A DNA stretch of 64,000 nt from Lysobacterales bacterium (lineage in GTDB: Bacteria > Pseudomonadota > Gammaproteobacteria > Xanthomonadales > SZUA-5). The notes beneath the pieces were generated by a model, which saw only the letters and a program-made list of their open reading frames with translations, did not search any database and was not told where the DNA came from. Positions within the stretch are counted from its first letter, which is position 1. Every line of letters starts with the position of its first letter. The stretch spans positions 175,055 to 239,054 of the forward strand of contig JALHMG010000002.1 of the NCBI GenBank assembly GCA_022844135.1, written 5' to 3'. Below are positions 51,106-60,011 of the stretch, one piece after another. Made by a program: the position numbers and the translations under genes.

Positions 51106-52413
51106 CTAGCTTCCCTGCTTCTCGTGGCGCGCCGTGTCGATCTCCGCGACATACACGCCGCCGGGGCCAGGGGATTGCAGTGGGCCGCCGGCGAGCAGCT
51201 CGTTGCCCGGATTCAGAACTGCGGTTCCGGCATCGATGTCGACGGCATAGGCGCTCATCCGTCGGCGCCAGGCGTCTGGTGGATTGAGTATCGCGTCCAA
51301 GGTCCATTGCGTTCCGCTTTGCCGGTACGCGTAGGCCAGTCCGGCGCTCATCAGTCGCTGGTGCGCACCGACCAAAATGGTGCCATCGTCGATCGCCACC
51401 CAATGCCCGAACATGTCTTGTGCGTTTCCGTTCGGCAACGACAGCGTCTGCGCGAGCGACCAACGAGCGTTCTGCTCGCGGTAGACATGGGCCACGCCGG
51501 TATCCGCGATGCGTCCGTTCCCGCGAAGCGCCGCGACAACGAGCGTGGTTCCCGACATCGCAACGGTGCGCGCAAAGGCGGAATCGGTGCCTGGATCGTC
51601 GATCCGTTGCACCAGGCGCCAGCGTCCTCGCTCGCGGCGATACGCCAGCAGCGCGTTGGCACCCATGGCCGAGACCACCAGCCGATCGCCGGCCAGATCG
51701 AAATGGGCGCCAAACCCCGCGTGGCGCGACATGCCTTCCCGCTGTGCCTTGTCGCGCTGCTCGGGCGTCGCGGCGACGTTCGCCGGACGGACGATGACGT
51801 GCGCCGCATGCCAGCGATCCTGTTTGCGCTCGAATACATGCACGGCGAGATTGTCGCCCCAGCCGCCAACCATGAGTTCGTTCGCTTCGCCCACGACCAG
51901 CGTGTCGCCATCGATGTCGACCCAGGCGCCGAATCCAGCCAAGTGGCGGGGCGACGCCATATGCAGCGTCTGGGTGTGCTGCCAGACGCCGTCGTCGAGC
52001 GCGTAAAGATGGACGGCACCGACGATCTTGCCATCGCGTTCGGCAGCGTAGTCGCCGACGGCGATGACGTTGTCGCTCAGTGCGAACTGCGAGCCAAACG
52101 TGTCGCCGTCGCGATGGAGCGTTGGCGACACCAATCGCTGCGCGTGTCGCCATGAGCCATCCGCACGGACAAACAGGTGCAGCGAGCCGCGCTGGATGGC
52201 CTCAGTTTGAAACACGCCGCCAGCGCCGATCCAATTCTGATGAACTCTTGGATGGAATCCGACGACTTCACCGCTGGCCAGATTCTCAGGTTCCAACAGT
52301 TCGACCGGCGGTAGCTGCGGTTCGGCGGCGGTCTCTTGCTGTGCGTCGGCGCTGTGCATACCGAGCTGGAGCGCAAAACAAAGGGCGGCTGATCGGGCGA
52401 AATGGCGGCTCAC
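51106..52413 (-). CDS. Secreted FG-GAP/beta-propeller protein
   Basis: 435 residues from a GTG at 52413 with GGAG 7 nt upstream. Signal peptide (…FARSAALCFALQLGMHSADA|QQE). The mature chain has about seven FG-GAP-like blades: 'DTFGSQFALSDNVIAVGDY', 'LAGFGAWVDIDGDTLVVGE', 'HAGFGAHFDLAGDRLVVSA', 'DSAFARTVAMSGTTLVVAA', 'QDMFGHWVAIDDGTILVGA', each followed by a 'V-x-V-Y/F-x-R' strand ('AVHVFERKQDRW', 'VAHVYREQNARW'). FG-GAP propellers are extracellular scaffolds, often adhesive. No enzyme site is seen. It lies tail to tail with the pilin-like gene. Confidence 0.75.
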   Translation of the reverse strand: MSRHFARSAALCFALQLGMHSADAQQETAAEPQLPPVELLEPENLASGEVVGFHPRVHQNWIGAGGVFQTEAIQRGSLHLFVRADGSWRHAQRLVSPTLHRDGDTFGSQFALSDNVIAVGDYAAERDGKIVGAVHLYALDDGVWQHTQTLHMASPRHLAGFGAWVDIDGDTLVVGEANELMVGGWGDNLAVHVFERKQDRWHAAHVIVRPANVAATPEQRDKAQREGMSRHAGFGAHFDLAGDRLVVSAMGANALLAYRRERGRWRLVQRIDDPGTDSAFARTVAMSGTTLVVAALRGNGRIADTGVAHVYREQNARWSLAQTLSLPNGNAQDMFGHWVAIDDGTILVGAHQRLMSAGLAYAYRQSGTQWTLDAILNPPDAWRRRMSAYAVDIDAGTAVLNPGNELLAGGPLQSPGPGGVYVAEIDTARHEKQGS

Positions 52414-52587
52414 GGGAGGTCTCCGGGTGCAGGTGCTGCGATGCTCTTGCCGATTGCGCACGCCCGCCTCGCGTCTTGCGCCGAAACGATGTGGAATTGG
52501 GCCGAGCCGATTGTGCTCGCGAGGCTGGTCTGGTGGTGCGCTGCGCGCCGCGCTGGTTCGTGCGCGGGGAGTCGTACCGTTACTAAA

Positions 52588-54432
52588 CTATTGTTCCCGA
52601 GCGAGATGTTCAGCGGCCCACCAGTCTGTGGCCTGCACGCTGAGCAGAGGGCTTAGCTGCAGCCCAGGCGCAGGAGCGGCGGTGGACCGGCCCAAACGAG
52701 TGGCCAGCAGCTGGACGAATGGCGCCAGCAAACCGGATTCGGCGCCGTCGGCAATGGCGGCGTCCAGTTGCACGCCTGCGGCTGTCGCATCGCCTTGTTG
52801 CCAGGCTTCGTAGGCGCGCAGCGTGGGCCCCACGCCGCGCAGGCTGGCAGTGCTGGGCAATGGTGTGCCGAGACAAGGATCGCCGGCTATCGCACTCAGT
52901 GCATAAACGAGGCGCGCGTCGAGGCACTCCCAAACGGCGCCGGGCGGAATCTGCCCGGCAAGCTCCGTCGCCAGGGTTTCGCGGGTAGGCGCATCCCAGT
53001 CCGGCAGCGCTACGAGCAAAAGCCCCGCCTGCACGGCCTGCAGCGGTCGCTGCTGCTGCATCGCGAGGACTCGGGCCCGACCCAGATGATGACGCACGGC
53101 AGCGAAGTCGCGTACGCGGCCGCTGGCCACGGCGGCCGCGAGATGCAAACGGCGCTCAGGCTCAACCAGGGATGCTGCGGCGGCGACCTCGATCCCGTTG
53201 ACCAGCCGCGCCCGCGCGGTACCGACATCCCCGGCCGCCAGCGCCAGCCAGGCCTCAATCTGCTGCCGCGCGACGCGCGACTCTGCATCGGGCGTGGGCA
53301 GCGGTGCCAGCAACGCTGGCAGGGCCGCACCGTCGCCCAAGGCGATGCGATCCAGCAACGCAGTCACCTGGATACGGTCGGCCAGATCGTCGATGACGAT
53401 CGCGCGCAGATCGCGCAGAGCGCCCTCTTTCTCGACCTCTCCCAGATGCCAATGCGCGCGCGCCAGCAGCAAGCGACGAGCGGCCGGTCGCTCAGCCAGC
53501 AGCAGGTCCACCTGCGCTGGGCCGACCGGCGGACCCAACGACACGGCACCCAGCAAGTGCGTCCCGAGCAAGCGCACGAAGTTTGGCGCACGGTCACCCA
53601 GGCGCTGGCGATAGCGCTCCGCCATGGGCGCCGCACGCGCGTCGCCTGCCTGCGCCCACCAGATCGCGAGAAAGAGTGCCGGGATTGCGGAGTCGGGATC
53701 GCTGGCATCCACTGTTTCCATCAGGGCAACGGCCCGGCTGCGCTGCCCGCGGGTGTCGGCAGCCAGCGCTTCGTGGATGGTGCGCACGCTGGCCGGCCGC
53801 CACGTGCCCAGATCCGCTACGCGCAGGCCAAATCCCGGATCGACCACGTGCCCGAACCATGCCTGCAGTCCCAGGAACAGTGCGCCGATGGCCGCAGCGG
53901 CGATCGCCAGCCAACGGCGTCGACGCGGCCGCGCCGCCACTGGCGCCGGCGCAGGCTGCGCCGGCGATTCCGTCGCTGCCGGGCGTTCCTCTTCGTCAGG
54001 GGCGGCGGCATCGTTGGCGGCCTCGACGCTGGCCACGCCGCGAATGTCCTCTGGCGCCACCAAGGACTCGGGCAGCAGCGCCGGGTCTGCTTCGCGCACC
54101 CGCACGTCCGCATCCAGACGCAATCCCACATGGCGCACAGTGACGACAGCGCCGCCATAGGCGCCAAGCAGGTTGCGCAGCTTGAACACAATCTGGCTCA
54201 GCGACTCGTCGCTCGGGAAGCTGCCATCGGGCCACAACCGCTGGAACAGCACGTCCCGCGGAATGACCTGGCGCGGCTGCTCGCACAATAGCCACAGCAG
54301 GTTGTAGACCAGCGGCTGCGTGCGCCGCTCGACCTCATCCACCCACAACCGACGCGCTGCGGTGTCCAGGCGCACGCCAGCAAAACTGTAGGCAAGATGG
54401 AATGTGGGCGGGGGCTGGATGGAGACGGCCAT
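52588..54432 (-). CDS. Membrane winged-helix regulator (CadC/OmpR-type) with helical periplasmic domain
   Basis: 614 residues. An N-terminal OmpR/PhoB-type winged helix ('FAGVRLDTAARRLWVDEVERRTQPLVYNLLWLLCEQPRQVIPRDVLFQRLWPDG' in pieces, then 'SLSQIVFKLRNLLG') covers residues 15-110. An acidic, Ala/Pro-rich linker leads to one membrane helix ('WLAIAAAAIGALFLGLQAWFG', about 175-195). The remaining 400 residues are Ala/Leu-rich helices resembling degenerate TPRs. This is the ToxR/CadC plan: direct signal transduction without phosphorylation. It may control the neighbouring secreted propeller genes, which is inference from position. Confidence 0.85.
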   Translation of the reverse strand: MAVSIQPPPTFHLAYSFAGVRLDTAARRLWVDEVERRTQPLVYNLLWLLCEQPRQVIPRDVLFQRLWPDGSFPSDESLSQIVFKLRNLLGAYGGAVVTVRHVGLRLDADVRVREADPALLPESLVAPEDIRGVASVEAANDAAAPDEEERPAATESPAQPAPAPVAARPRRRRWLAIAAAAIGALFLGLQAWFGHVVDPGFGLRVADLGTWRPASVRTIHEALAADTRGQRSRAVALMETVDASDPDSAIPALFLAIWWAQAGDARAAPMAERYRQRLGDRAPNFVRLLGTHLLGAVSLGPPVGPAQVDLLLAERPAARRLLLARAHWHLGEVEKEGALRDLRAIVIDDLADRIQVTALLDRIALGDGAALPALLAPLPTPDAESRVARQQIEAWLALAAGDVGTARARLVNGIEVAAAASLVEPERRLHLAAAVASGRVRDFAAVRHHLGRARVLAMQQQRPLQAVQAGLLLVALPDWDAPTRETLATELAGQIPPGAVWECLDARLVYALSAIAGDPCLGTPLPSTASLRGVGPTLRAYEAWQQGDATAAGVQLDAAIADGAESGLLAPFVQLLATRLGRSTAAPAPGLQLSPLLSVQATDWWAAEHLAREQ

Positions 54433-54647
54433 GCCTTCGCTGAGCCGGATGCTTCATGACATCCGGCCAAGATGCCTTGTTCGCACGACCAGAACAAGGA
54501 ATACAGCTGCGTCCGGGCACTGGAGGTCAGCGCCGGTTCGGCTGCGCAGGGATTGGAACCGTTGGCTGCATCGAGAGACTCGGTGCGCAGTCCGGCGGGC
54601 GGGTTGAACGAGCCATCGGCGATGTTGATTGACGACGATTTCGCTGC

Positions 54648-56942
54648 TTACTCAAATCCGTCGGCCAGCAACACATCGATCGACCATCTCCCGATTCCGC
54701 TGGAGACGTCGCCACCGATGGCACCTAAGGCGCCGCCGACGAACAGCGAATCGCCGGCCGGCAGCAGCGCGTCCAGCGGCGAACTCAGGTGCCCTTGAGC
54801 ACCGACGTTGGGACTGGTGCCCATCGCTCGCCAGGCAACGCCGTCCCATCGAGCGATGTGACTGACCACCGTCGATCCACTGGCGGTGAAGGCGCCTGCT
54901 GCAACGAGATCGCCGCGATGGACGGCGACGCTCGAAACACCGTCATTGAGCCCGGCACCCAGCGCGTTCCAGCCGCTTCCATTCCATCGAGCGATGTTGC
55001 TGGCGGCGATGCCGCCTGCGGTCGAAAAACGCCCGCCGACGTAAAGATCGGTTCCCAGAATGGCCAGGCTGCTTACAAACTGGCCGCCAATTCCCGAGCC
55101 CAAGGCTGACCAACCGCTTGCACTTTGCCAGCGTGCTATCTGGCTGGTCGGCAAGCCGCCCGCCTGGGAAAACACACCGCCGACGTAAAGATCAGGCCCC
55201 AAAACTGCCAAAGTCGTGACCGTGCTGTTGGTTCCGTTCGTCGAGCCTGCGCCCAGCGTGCTCCAGTTGACGCCGTTCCAGCGCGCGACTCGGTTGGCGG
55301 CGAGCGCGCCGGCCAGAGTGAAGGAACCGCCCACGAATACATCGCTGCCGACGATGGCGATGCTGTTGACCGAGCTGTTCACGCCACCGCCGAGGCTGGA
55401 CCACGCACTGCCGTTCCAGCGCGCAACATTGTTGACCTGTACGCCGCCTGCGCTCGGAAACACACCGCCCACGACGATGGTTTCAGGGAAGCCGCCAATG
55501 ACTGCGATCGATCGGACGACGCCGGAGACGCCGGATCCGAGCGCACTCCAACTGCTCCCGTTCCAACGTGCAATGCCGTTGGCGTTGACCGTGCCGACGC
55601 GCGTGAAACTGCCGCCGACGTAGACCGAGCCCAAGCCCAGCGCCAGTGCTTGCACGCGGCCGTTGACGCCGAGTCCGGGTCCATCGCCCAGAGCGCTCCA
55701 GCTGCTGCCGTTCCAGCGCATGGCCGCATTCACCGAGAGCGTGCCGCTGCGATCGAAGATGCCGCCCGCGTAAACCAGGCCTGCGGCCACAGACAGAGCC
55801 TGAACGCCGTTGTTTGCGCCGCTGCCCATGGCGAACCAGGTCTGGCTTGTGTGATTCCATCGCCCAACGTTCTCCGCGGCGACGCCGCCGGCCGAGCTGA
55901 ATTGCCCGCCAACGTGCAAGTTGTTGCCGCTGGCGCTCAATGCGATTGCGGTTCCGGCCACGCCGTTGTCGGCGCCCGCGCCGAGGCTCGCCCAAGCGGA
56001 TCCATTCCATCGCGCAATGCCTGAGGCGGCCTGACCGCCGGCATTGTCGAAACGCCCGGCGACGTAGACATCGTTGCCGATCGTGGCAAGATCAAGAACA
56101 TCATCGTCGACGCCGTTCGCAGCGCCGAGACCCAAACTGCTCCAGGCGCTGCCGTTCCATGCAGCGATGTTGTTCGCCGCGACGCCGCCCGCGGTACTGA
56201 AGACTCCGCCTACCACGAGGCGGCTTGCCGTCGAGGCGATAGAACGGCCGCTGAACTGAGCGCCGCCAAGCCCGCTGCCGAGCGGCAACCAGGCGTTGCC
56301 GTCCAAGCGCGCAATGCCGCTGGCACTGACGCCGTCCACTTCCGTGAACTGGCCTGCAACATGCAGTCGGTTGTTGAAGACACCGAGCGCCATGCCGGCA
56401 TCGTTTGTCACACCGATCTGTGTCCACATACCCGTCGCGCTGTTCAGGCGCAGAACGCCGGAGTCGGCCGCCGAAATGCCGGCGTCGACAGCCGCATAGA
56501 GGTCGCCATCGAACACCAGCAGATCCCTGACGAGCGGAATATCCTGGCGCAACGCTCGCCAGGTGTTGGTGCTCGGCCGATACAATGCGAAATTGCCGAC
56601 CGCTACGTCTCCGCAGACGCTGAAGTTCCCGCCATACGCGATGTCTTCGCCGCCAGGCATCGGCGCGATCGCCAAAATCTGCCCATTGCAGCCATTAGGC
56701 AATCCGCCAAACGCGGTCCAAACACCGGGATCGATCACCTGGCCCGCCGGTACGCTCTTGGGCGCAAATTGCGGTCGTCCATCCCAGCCGATTTGCATGT
56801 CGAAACCGGTGGCATCGACGGCGCCGGTGTAACCGGTATCGAGCTTGAGGCTGCCGTCGGCATCGAGCAGCTGCTGCAACGGCACGGCGCCCTGAGCAGC
56901 GACCACTGCCATCAAAGCTCCGGCAAAGAACAAAGCGCGCAA
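54648..56942 (-). CDS. Secreted kelch-like repeat protein ending in ADGFE
   Basis: About 764 residues, likely TTG start at 56942 (signal peptide MRALFFAGALMAVVAAQGA); no ATG gives a leader. After ~200 residues, 11 repeats of about 50 residues follow, each of the form 'VGGxFxxAGGxxxxNIARWNGSxWSxLGxG' broken by variable loops (examples: 'IARWNGSAWASLGAG', 'VARWNGSAWSSLGGG', 'IARWNGSSWSALGSG'). This gives two stacked or one large beta-propeller-like fold. The chain ends exactly in 'VLLADGFE', a tail shared in part with the giant protein. The repeats are also very similar at DNA level, so copy number may vary. Confidence 0.78.
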   Translation of the reverse strand: MRALFFAGALMAVVAAQGAVPLQQLLDADGSLKLDTGYTGAVDATGFDMQIGWDGRPQFAPKSVPAGQVIDPGVWTAFGGLPNGCNGQILAIAPMPGGEDIAYGGNFSVCGDVAVGNFALYRPSTNTWRALRQDIPLVRDLLVFDGDLYAAVDAGISAADSGVLRLNSATGMWTQIGVTNDAGMALGVFNNRLHVAGQFTEVDGVSASGIARLDGNAWLPLGSGLGGAQFSGRSIASTASRLVVGGVFSTAGGVAANNIAAWNGSAWSSLGLGAANGVDDDVLDLATIGNDVYVAGRFDNAGGQAASGIARWNGSAWASLGAGADNGVAGTAIALSASGNNLHVGGQFSSAGGVAAENVGRWNHTSQTWFAMGSGANNGVQALSVAAGLVYAGGIFDRSGTLSVNAAMRWNGSSWSALGDGPGLGVNGRVQALALGLGSVYVGGSFTRVGTVNANGIARWNGSSWSALGSGVSGVVRSIAVIGGFPETIVVGGVFPSAGGVQVNNVARWNGSAWSSLGGGVNSSVNSIAIVGSDVFVGGSFTLAGALAANRVARWNGVNWSTLGAGSTNGTNSTVTTLAVLGPDLYVGGVFSQAGGLPTSQIARWQSASGWSALGSGIGGQFVSSLAILGTDLYVGGRFSTAGGIAASNIARWNGSGWNALGAGLNDGVSSVAVHRGDLVAAGAFTASGSTVVSHIARWDGVAWRAMGTSPNVGAQGHLSSPLDALLPAGDSLFVGGALGAIGGDVSSGIGRWSIDVLLADGFE

Positions 56943-57101
56943 TGGCGTTTCCCCGACTTAGGCGACTCCCTCAAAAACGTCGCCCTGCCGAGAAACGCAC
57001 GGACCCTGTGATCCGCGCCATGCGGGGACCCAAACCTCAGCTGATTTGCGCTATCGCTGTTGCCATCGCCGCTACGGCAGCGCGGGACCATCCGACGCGG
57101 A

Positions 57102-58382
57102 TCAGGGCGGTGTTTCGCTCGCCATGCGCCAGCGCGGGAACGGGTCGGGCAGGCGTTGCCAGAATGCCGGGCCTGGCGCGAATTCGGCATCGGTGAGCAG
57201 CGCCTGATCGAGCTCGGCGCGGATGCGCGACTCGTCGAGCCCGATCCCGATCAAGGCCAATTCCTGCCGTCGGTCGCCGAAGCGCTGATCCCAAAGGCGC
57301 TCCATTGCTGCGTATTCGGCCGCATCGCCGACCTGCCAGGGCGCGGGCATCGGGGTATCGAGGACACCAGTGGCATCGTAGGGCGCATCGACCAGTCCAG
57401 CATCCACGCGCGCACGCGCCGCAAACCAGAAGCCGGCCGCTTGATGCGTGGTGGCGCCACCCACGGTCGCCAGCTCGCCCACCCAGTCCATCCTCGTGGC
57501 CAGCCAGAAAAACCCTTTGCTGCGCATCACGCCGCCCAGGCCTTGTTCGATCAAGGCGTGGAAACGGACCGGGTGAAACGGCCGCCGGGCGCGGTAAACG
57601 AAACTGGTAATGCCATAGGCCTCGGTCTCTGGCGTGTGCTCCCCGCGCAGCTCCTTCATCCAGCCTGGCGCGAGCTGCGCCCTGACAAAATCGAAGCGTC
57701 CAGTGCCGAGCACCTGGCGCAGCTTGACGCGCCCGCGCTTGGTCTCCAGCAAGGTCGCATCGCGGTTCAGCGCGCGCAGCATCTGGCGCACGCGGCGCAA
57801 TTGCTCCGGGCGAGCGCGATCGGTCTTGTTGATAACGATGACGTCGGCGAATTCCACCTGGTCGGCCAGCAAACCGACCAGCGGCCGGCGATCATCCTCG
57901 CCGGCTACCTGGCCGCGATCGGCGAGACTGTCGATCGAGCCAAAATCCTTCTCGAAGTTCTCCGCGTCGACGACCGTGACCATCGTGTCCAGCCGCGCTA
58001 CGTCGCTGAGCGCAAAACCATCCTCACTGCGCACGCCGAAGGTCGCCGCCACCGGCATCGGCTCGGAAATGCCGGTCGATTCGATCAGCAGATAGTCGAA
58101 GCGTTTCTCAGCGGCCAGCCGCCTGACCTCATCGCGCAGGTCTTCGCGCAGCGTGCAGCAAATGCAGCCGTTGCTGAATTCGACCAGCTTTTCCTCGGTG
58201 CGCGACAAATTGCTGCCGTCCTTGATCAGCGCAGCGTCGATATTGACCTCGCTCATATCGTTGACGATCACCGCCACGCGCATCCCTTCGCGATTGTTCA
58301 GCACGTGATTAAGCATTGTGGTTTTGCCGGCACCCAAGAACCCGGAGAGCACCGTGACCGGCAAACGAGAATCGGTGGACAT
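57102..58382 (-). CDS. CobW/COG0523 GTPase metallochaperone (ZigA-like)
   Basis: 426 residues from the ATG at 58382. G3E GTPase: Walker A '[18 protein letters not shown]', '[13 protein letters not shown]', the metal-binding C-x-C-C at residues 73-76 ('[12 protein letters not shown]'), '[15 protein letters not shown]' and 'VINKTDR' (N-K-x-D). A C-terminal CobW_C domain begins near '[22 protein letters not shown]'. COG0523 proteins of this subgroup (ZigA) bring zinc to client enzymes under zinc limitation. It is divergent from a small gene and a DUF3299 lipoprotein, with a Zur-like palindrome between them. Confidence 0.9.
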   Translation of the reverse strand: MSTDSRLPVTVLSGFLGAGKTTMLNHVLNNREGMRVAVIVNDMSEVNIDAALIKDGSNLSRTEEKLVEFSNGCICCTLREDLRDEVRRLAAEKRFDYLLIESTGISEPMPVAATFGVRSEDGFALSDVARLDTMVTVVDAENFEKDFGSIDSLADRGQVAGEDDRRPLVGLLADQVEFADVIVINKTDRARPEQLRRVRQMLRALNRDATLLETKRGRVKLRQVLGTGRFDFVRAQLAPGWMKELRGEHTPETEAYGITSFVYRARRPFHPVRFHALIEQGLGGVMRSKGFFWLATRMDWVGELATVGGATTHQAAGFWFAARARVDAGLVDAPYDATGVLDTPMPAPWQVGDAAEYAAMERLWDQRFGDRRQELALIGIGLDESRIRAELDQALLTDAEFAPGPAFWQRLPDPFPRWRMASETPP

Positions 58383-58405
58383 GTTCAGTACCTGACCAGC
58401 AAAGA

Positions 58406-58420
58406 TGTTATAGAGTAACA
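58406..58420. promoter_or_regulatory. Zur-like palindrome in the divergent promoter region
   Basis: TGTTATAGAGTAACA has 5-bp arms TGTTA/TAACA in an A/T-rich patch between the CobW-type gene (start 58382) and the small gene at 58457. Proteobacterial Zur sites have the form TGTTATAnTATAACA, so this is a degenerate match. Gene content (ZigA-like, DUF3299) supports zinc control. Confidence 0.5.
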
Positions 58421-58456
58421 GAACACTGCTGACAGAACACGAGCGCTTTGCCGACA

Positions 58457-58663
58457 ATGATTCCCGCCTCCTATGCCGACTGGCGCCGATGCATCGAGGT
58501 CGACTGCCAGATACAACTCACGCCTGCATTCGTCGCTGCGCGCATCGACGAGTTGAACGATGCGACGCATTTCCGCACGCAGCAGTTCGTCGCGCTCTAC
58601 GGTCCGGGCTATCGCGAGCAAGTGCTGGCGTGGTTCCAGCGCGCGCGCGCGGAACTCGGCTGA
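58457..58663 (+). CDS. Small conserved protein next to ZigA-like gene
   Basis: 68 residues beginning [25 protein letters not shown] in two parts, then '[40 protein letters not shown]'. All-helical, with two cysteines (C-I-E-V-D-C). A TTG three codons upstream is an alternative start. It is the first gene of a unit with the DUF3299 lipoprotein, divergent from the CobW-type gene. Its position suggests a part in zinc stress; the biochemical role is unknown. Confidence 0.65.
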   Translation: MIPASYADWRRCIEVDCQIQLTPAFVAARIDELNDATHFRTQQFVALYGPGYREQVLAWFQRARAELG

Positions 58664-58672
58664 CGCATTGCT

Positions 58673-59239
58673 ATGAAGCCGAGGCTGATTGCGCTGCCGT
58701 TGGCATTGGCCTGGGTTCTCGGCTGCGGTGCGGATGAGCCTGCGCCGAAGGCCACCGCTGTGGTGGGATTTTTGGCGCCGCCCGGCCCCACCTCGGTCAG
58801 CACCGATCCCTTTCCCGAACTCGACTGGTTGGAGCTGATGCCGGCACCCGAACGCGAAGCCTTGTTGCGTGGCGAGTGGCCAGAGGTCGAGATCGACCAT
58901 GACCGTGAGGATCCAATGGCGCAGACCGGCAGCGCCGAAGTCGTTGCGGCGATCGATCGGCGCGAAGTCACGCTGCCCGGCTATGTGGTGCCGCTGGAGC
59001 TGACAGCGAACGGCAAGATGCGCTCGTTCTTTTTGGTGCCGTACTACGGTGCATGCATCCATGTTCCGCCTCCGCCACCCAATCAGATCGTGTACGCAGA
59101 ACTCAGCGAACCCGGAACGATTCCCGACCTGTGGGAGCCGATGCGCCTCAGCGGTCGACTGCGAACTGTTTCCGCCAGGAACGATCTGGCTCACGCGGCC
59201 TATCGGATGGATGAAGTGCAACTGGCACCTTGGGAGTAG
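58673..59239 (+). CDS. DUF3299 lipoprotein
   Basis: 188 residues with a lipoprotein signal (…LALAWVLGC|GADE, Cys18). The DUF3299 core is visible in 'VTLPGYVVPLELTANGKMRSFFLVPYYGACIHVPPPPPNQIVYAEL' (given here in sense only; its key residues are the G-A-C-I-H-V-P-P-P-P-P metal-like site) and 'LWEPMRLSGRLRT'. Homologues lie in zinc-uptake regulons of gammaproteobacteria. It is 9 bp downstream of the small gene. A role in envelope zinc handling is inference. Confidence 0.82.
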   Translation: MKPRLIALPLALAWVLGCGADEPAPKATAVVGFLAPPGPTSVSTDPFPELDWLELMPAPEREALLRGEWPEVEIDHDREDPMAQTGSAEVVAAIDRREVTLPGYVVPLELTANGKMRSFFLVPYYGACIHVPPPPPNQIVYAELSEPGTIPDLWEPMRLSGRLRTVSARNDLAHAAYRMDEVQLAPWE

Positions 59240-59253
59240 TTCAAGGAGGCACC

Positions 59254-59301
59254 GTGCGTCGCTATGCCGTCTCTATGGCCCGCCAGCGGCTGCTAACGTA
59301 G
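59254..59301 (+). other. Very short frame with strong Shine-Dalgarno
   Basis: AAGGAGG lies 4-5 nt before a GTG that opens a 15-codon frame (V-R-R-Y-A-V-S-M-A-R-Q-R-L-L-T). It follows the DUF3299 gene directly. It may be the remnant of a third gene of the zinc-linked unit or a leader peptide. The rest of the gap to 59546 holds an 8-bp hairpin CGATCGTG/CACGATCG (59447-59464) and no gene. Confidence 0.25.
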
Positions 59302-59546
59302 TCGTTTCGATCAGTTTTCCGCCGGCTCGACCGAATATGATTTCGTCATGCGTCGAGTTTTCTCACCCATGCCCAGACCGACTCTGACCGCTCGCCAGCG
59401 GCGCACCATGAGTCACACTGAGCCTGCCGCGTGAGCTTGCACGCCGCGATCGTGGGCACGATCGGGTCCGCCCTTTCAGGCACCGCGAGTGTTCGCGATC
59501 GGCGCCCCGATGGCGCGTTGGTTCGAAACCTGAAAGGAGCGGTGCC

Positions 59547-59978
59547 ATGGCTGACACGAATCTACCCCGCATCGTCGAAGTCCGATTCACGTTGCCGCTG
59601 TCGCGGCGCGCCGACGCTGCGTGGCGACGACTGGTAGACGACATCGATGCGTGGTGGCCGCCAGAGTACCGGGTACTCCCCGGGAGTCGCATGGTGCTCG
59701 ATGCGCGACCTGGCGGCACACTCCTTGAGCAAGGCGACGGGCGCGATGGCGTGCTCTGGTACACCGTGCAAGCGGCACTGGCCGGACAATGGTTGGTGCT
59801 TGCCGGACACATCGCACCGCCCTGGGGTGGCCCGGCGCTGTCGCTGCTGCGCTTCGATGTGCGCTCAGGGCGGTCGGGCCAGGGTGAGATCGAAGTGGTC
59901 GACTCGATCATGGGCCGTGTCGACGCCGCAGCGGTGGAAGCCGGTTGGCGCGCGATCCTGGGCGCGTTCGCTGCCTGA
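59547..59978 (+). CDS. SRPBCC (START-like) domain protein
   Basis: 143 residues with AAGGAG upstream. 'IVEVRFTLPLSRRADAAWRRLVDDIDAWWPPEYRVLPGSRMVLDARPGG' and 'YTVQAALAGQWLVLAGHIAPPWGGPALSLLRFDV' follow the strand-helix-helix-strands pattern of the SRPBCC/AHSA1-like fold; the closing helix is 'VEAGWRAILGAFA'. Such proteins bind hydrophobic ligands in a cavity or act as Hsp90 co-chaperone-like factors. The ligand is unknown. Confidence 0.7.
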   Translation: MADTNLPRIVEVRFTLPLSRRADAAWRRLVDDIDAWWPPEYRVLPGSRMVLDARPGGTLLEQGDGRDGVLWYTVQAALAGQWLVLAGHIAPPWGGPALSLLRFDVRSGRSGQGEIEVVDSIMGRVDAAAVEAGWRAILGAFAA

Positions 59979-60011
59979 TTCAACATGGTGTACTCGCACA
60001 CAGGTGACCCC

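Noticed and set aside
54688..56300. Tandem DNA repeats as a CRISPR or satellite
   Set aside because: The periodicity is that of a ~50-residue protein repeat in one open frame.
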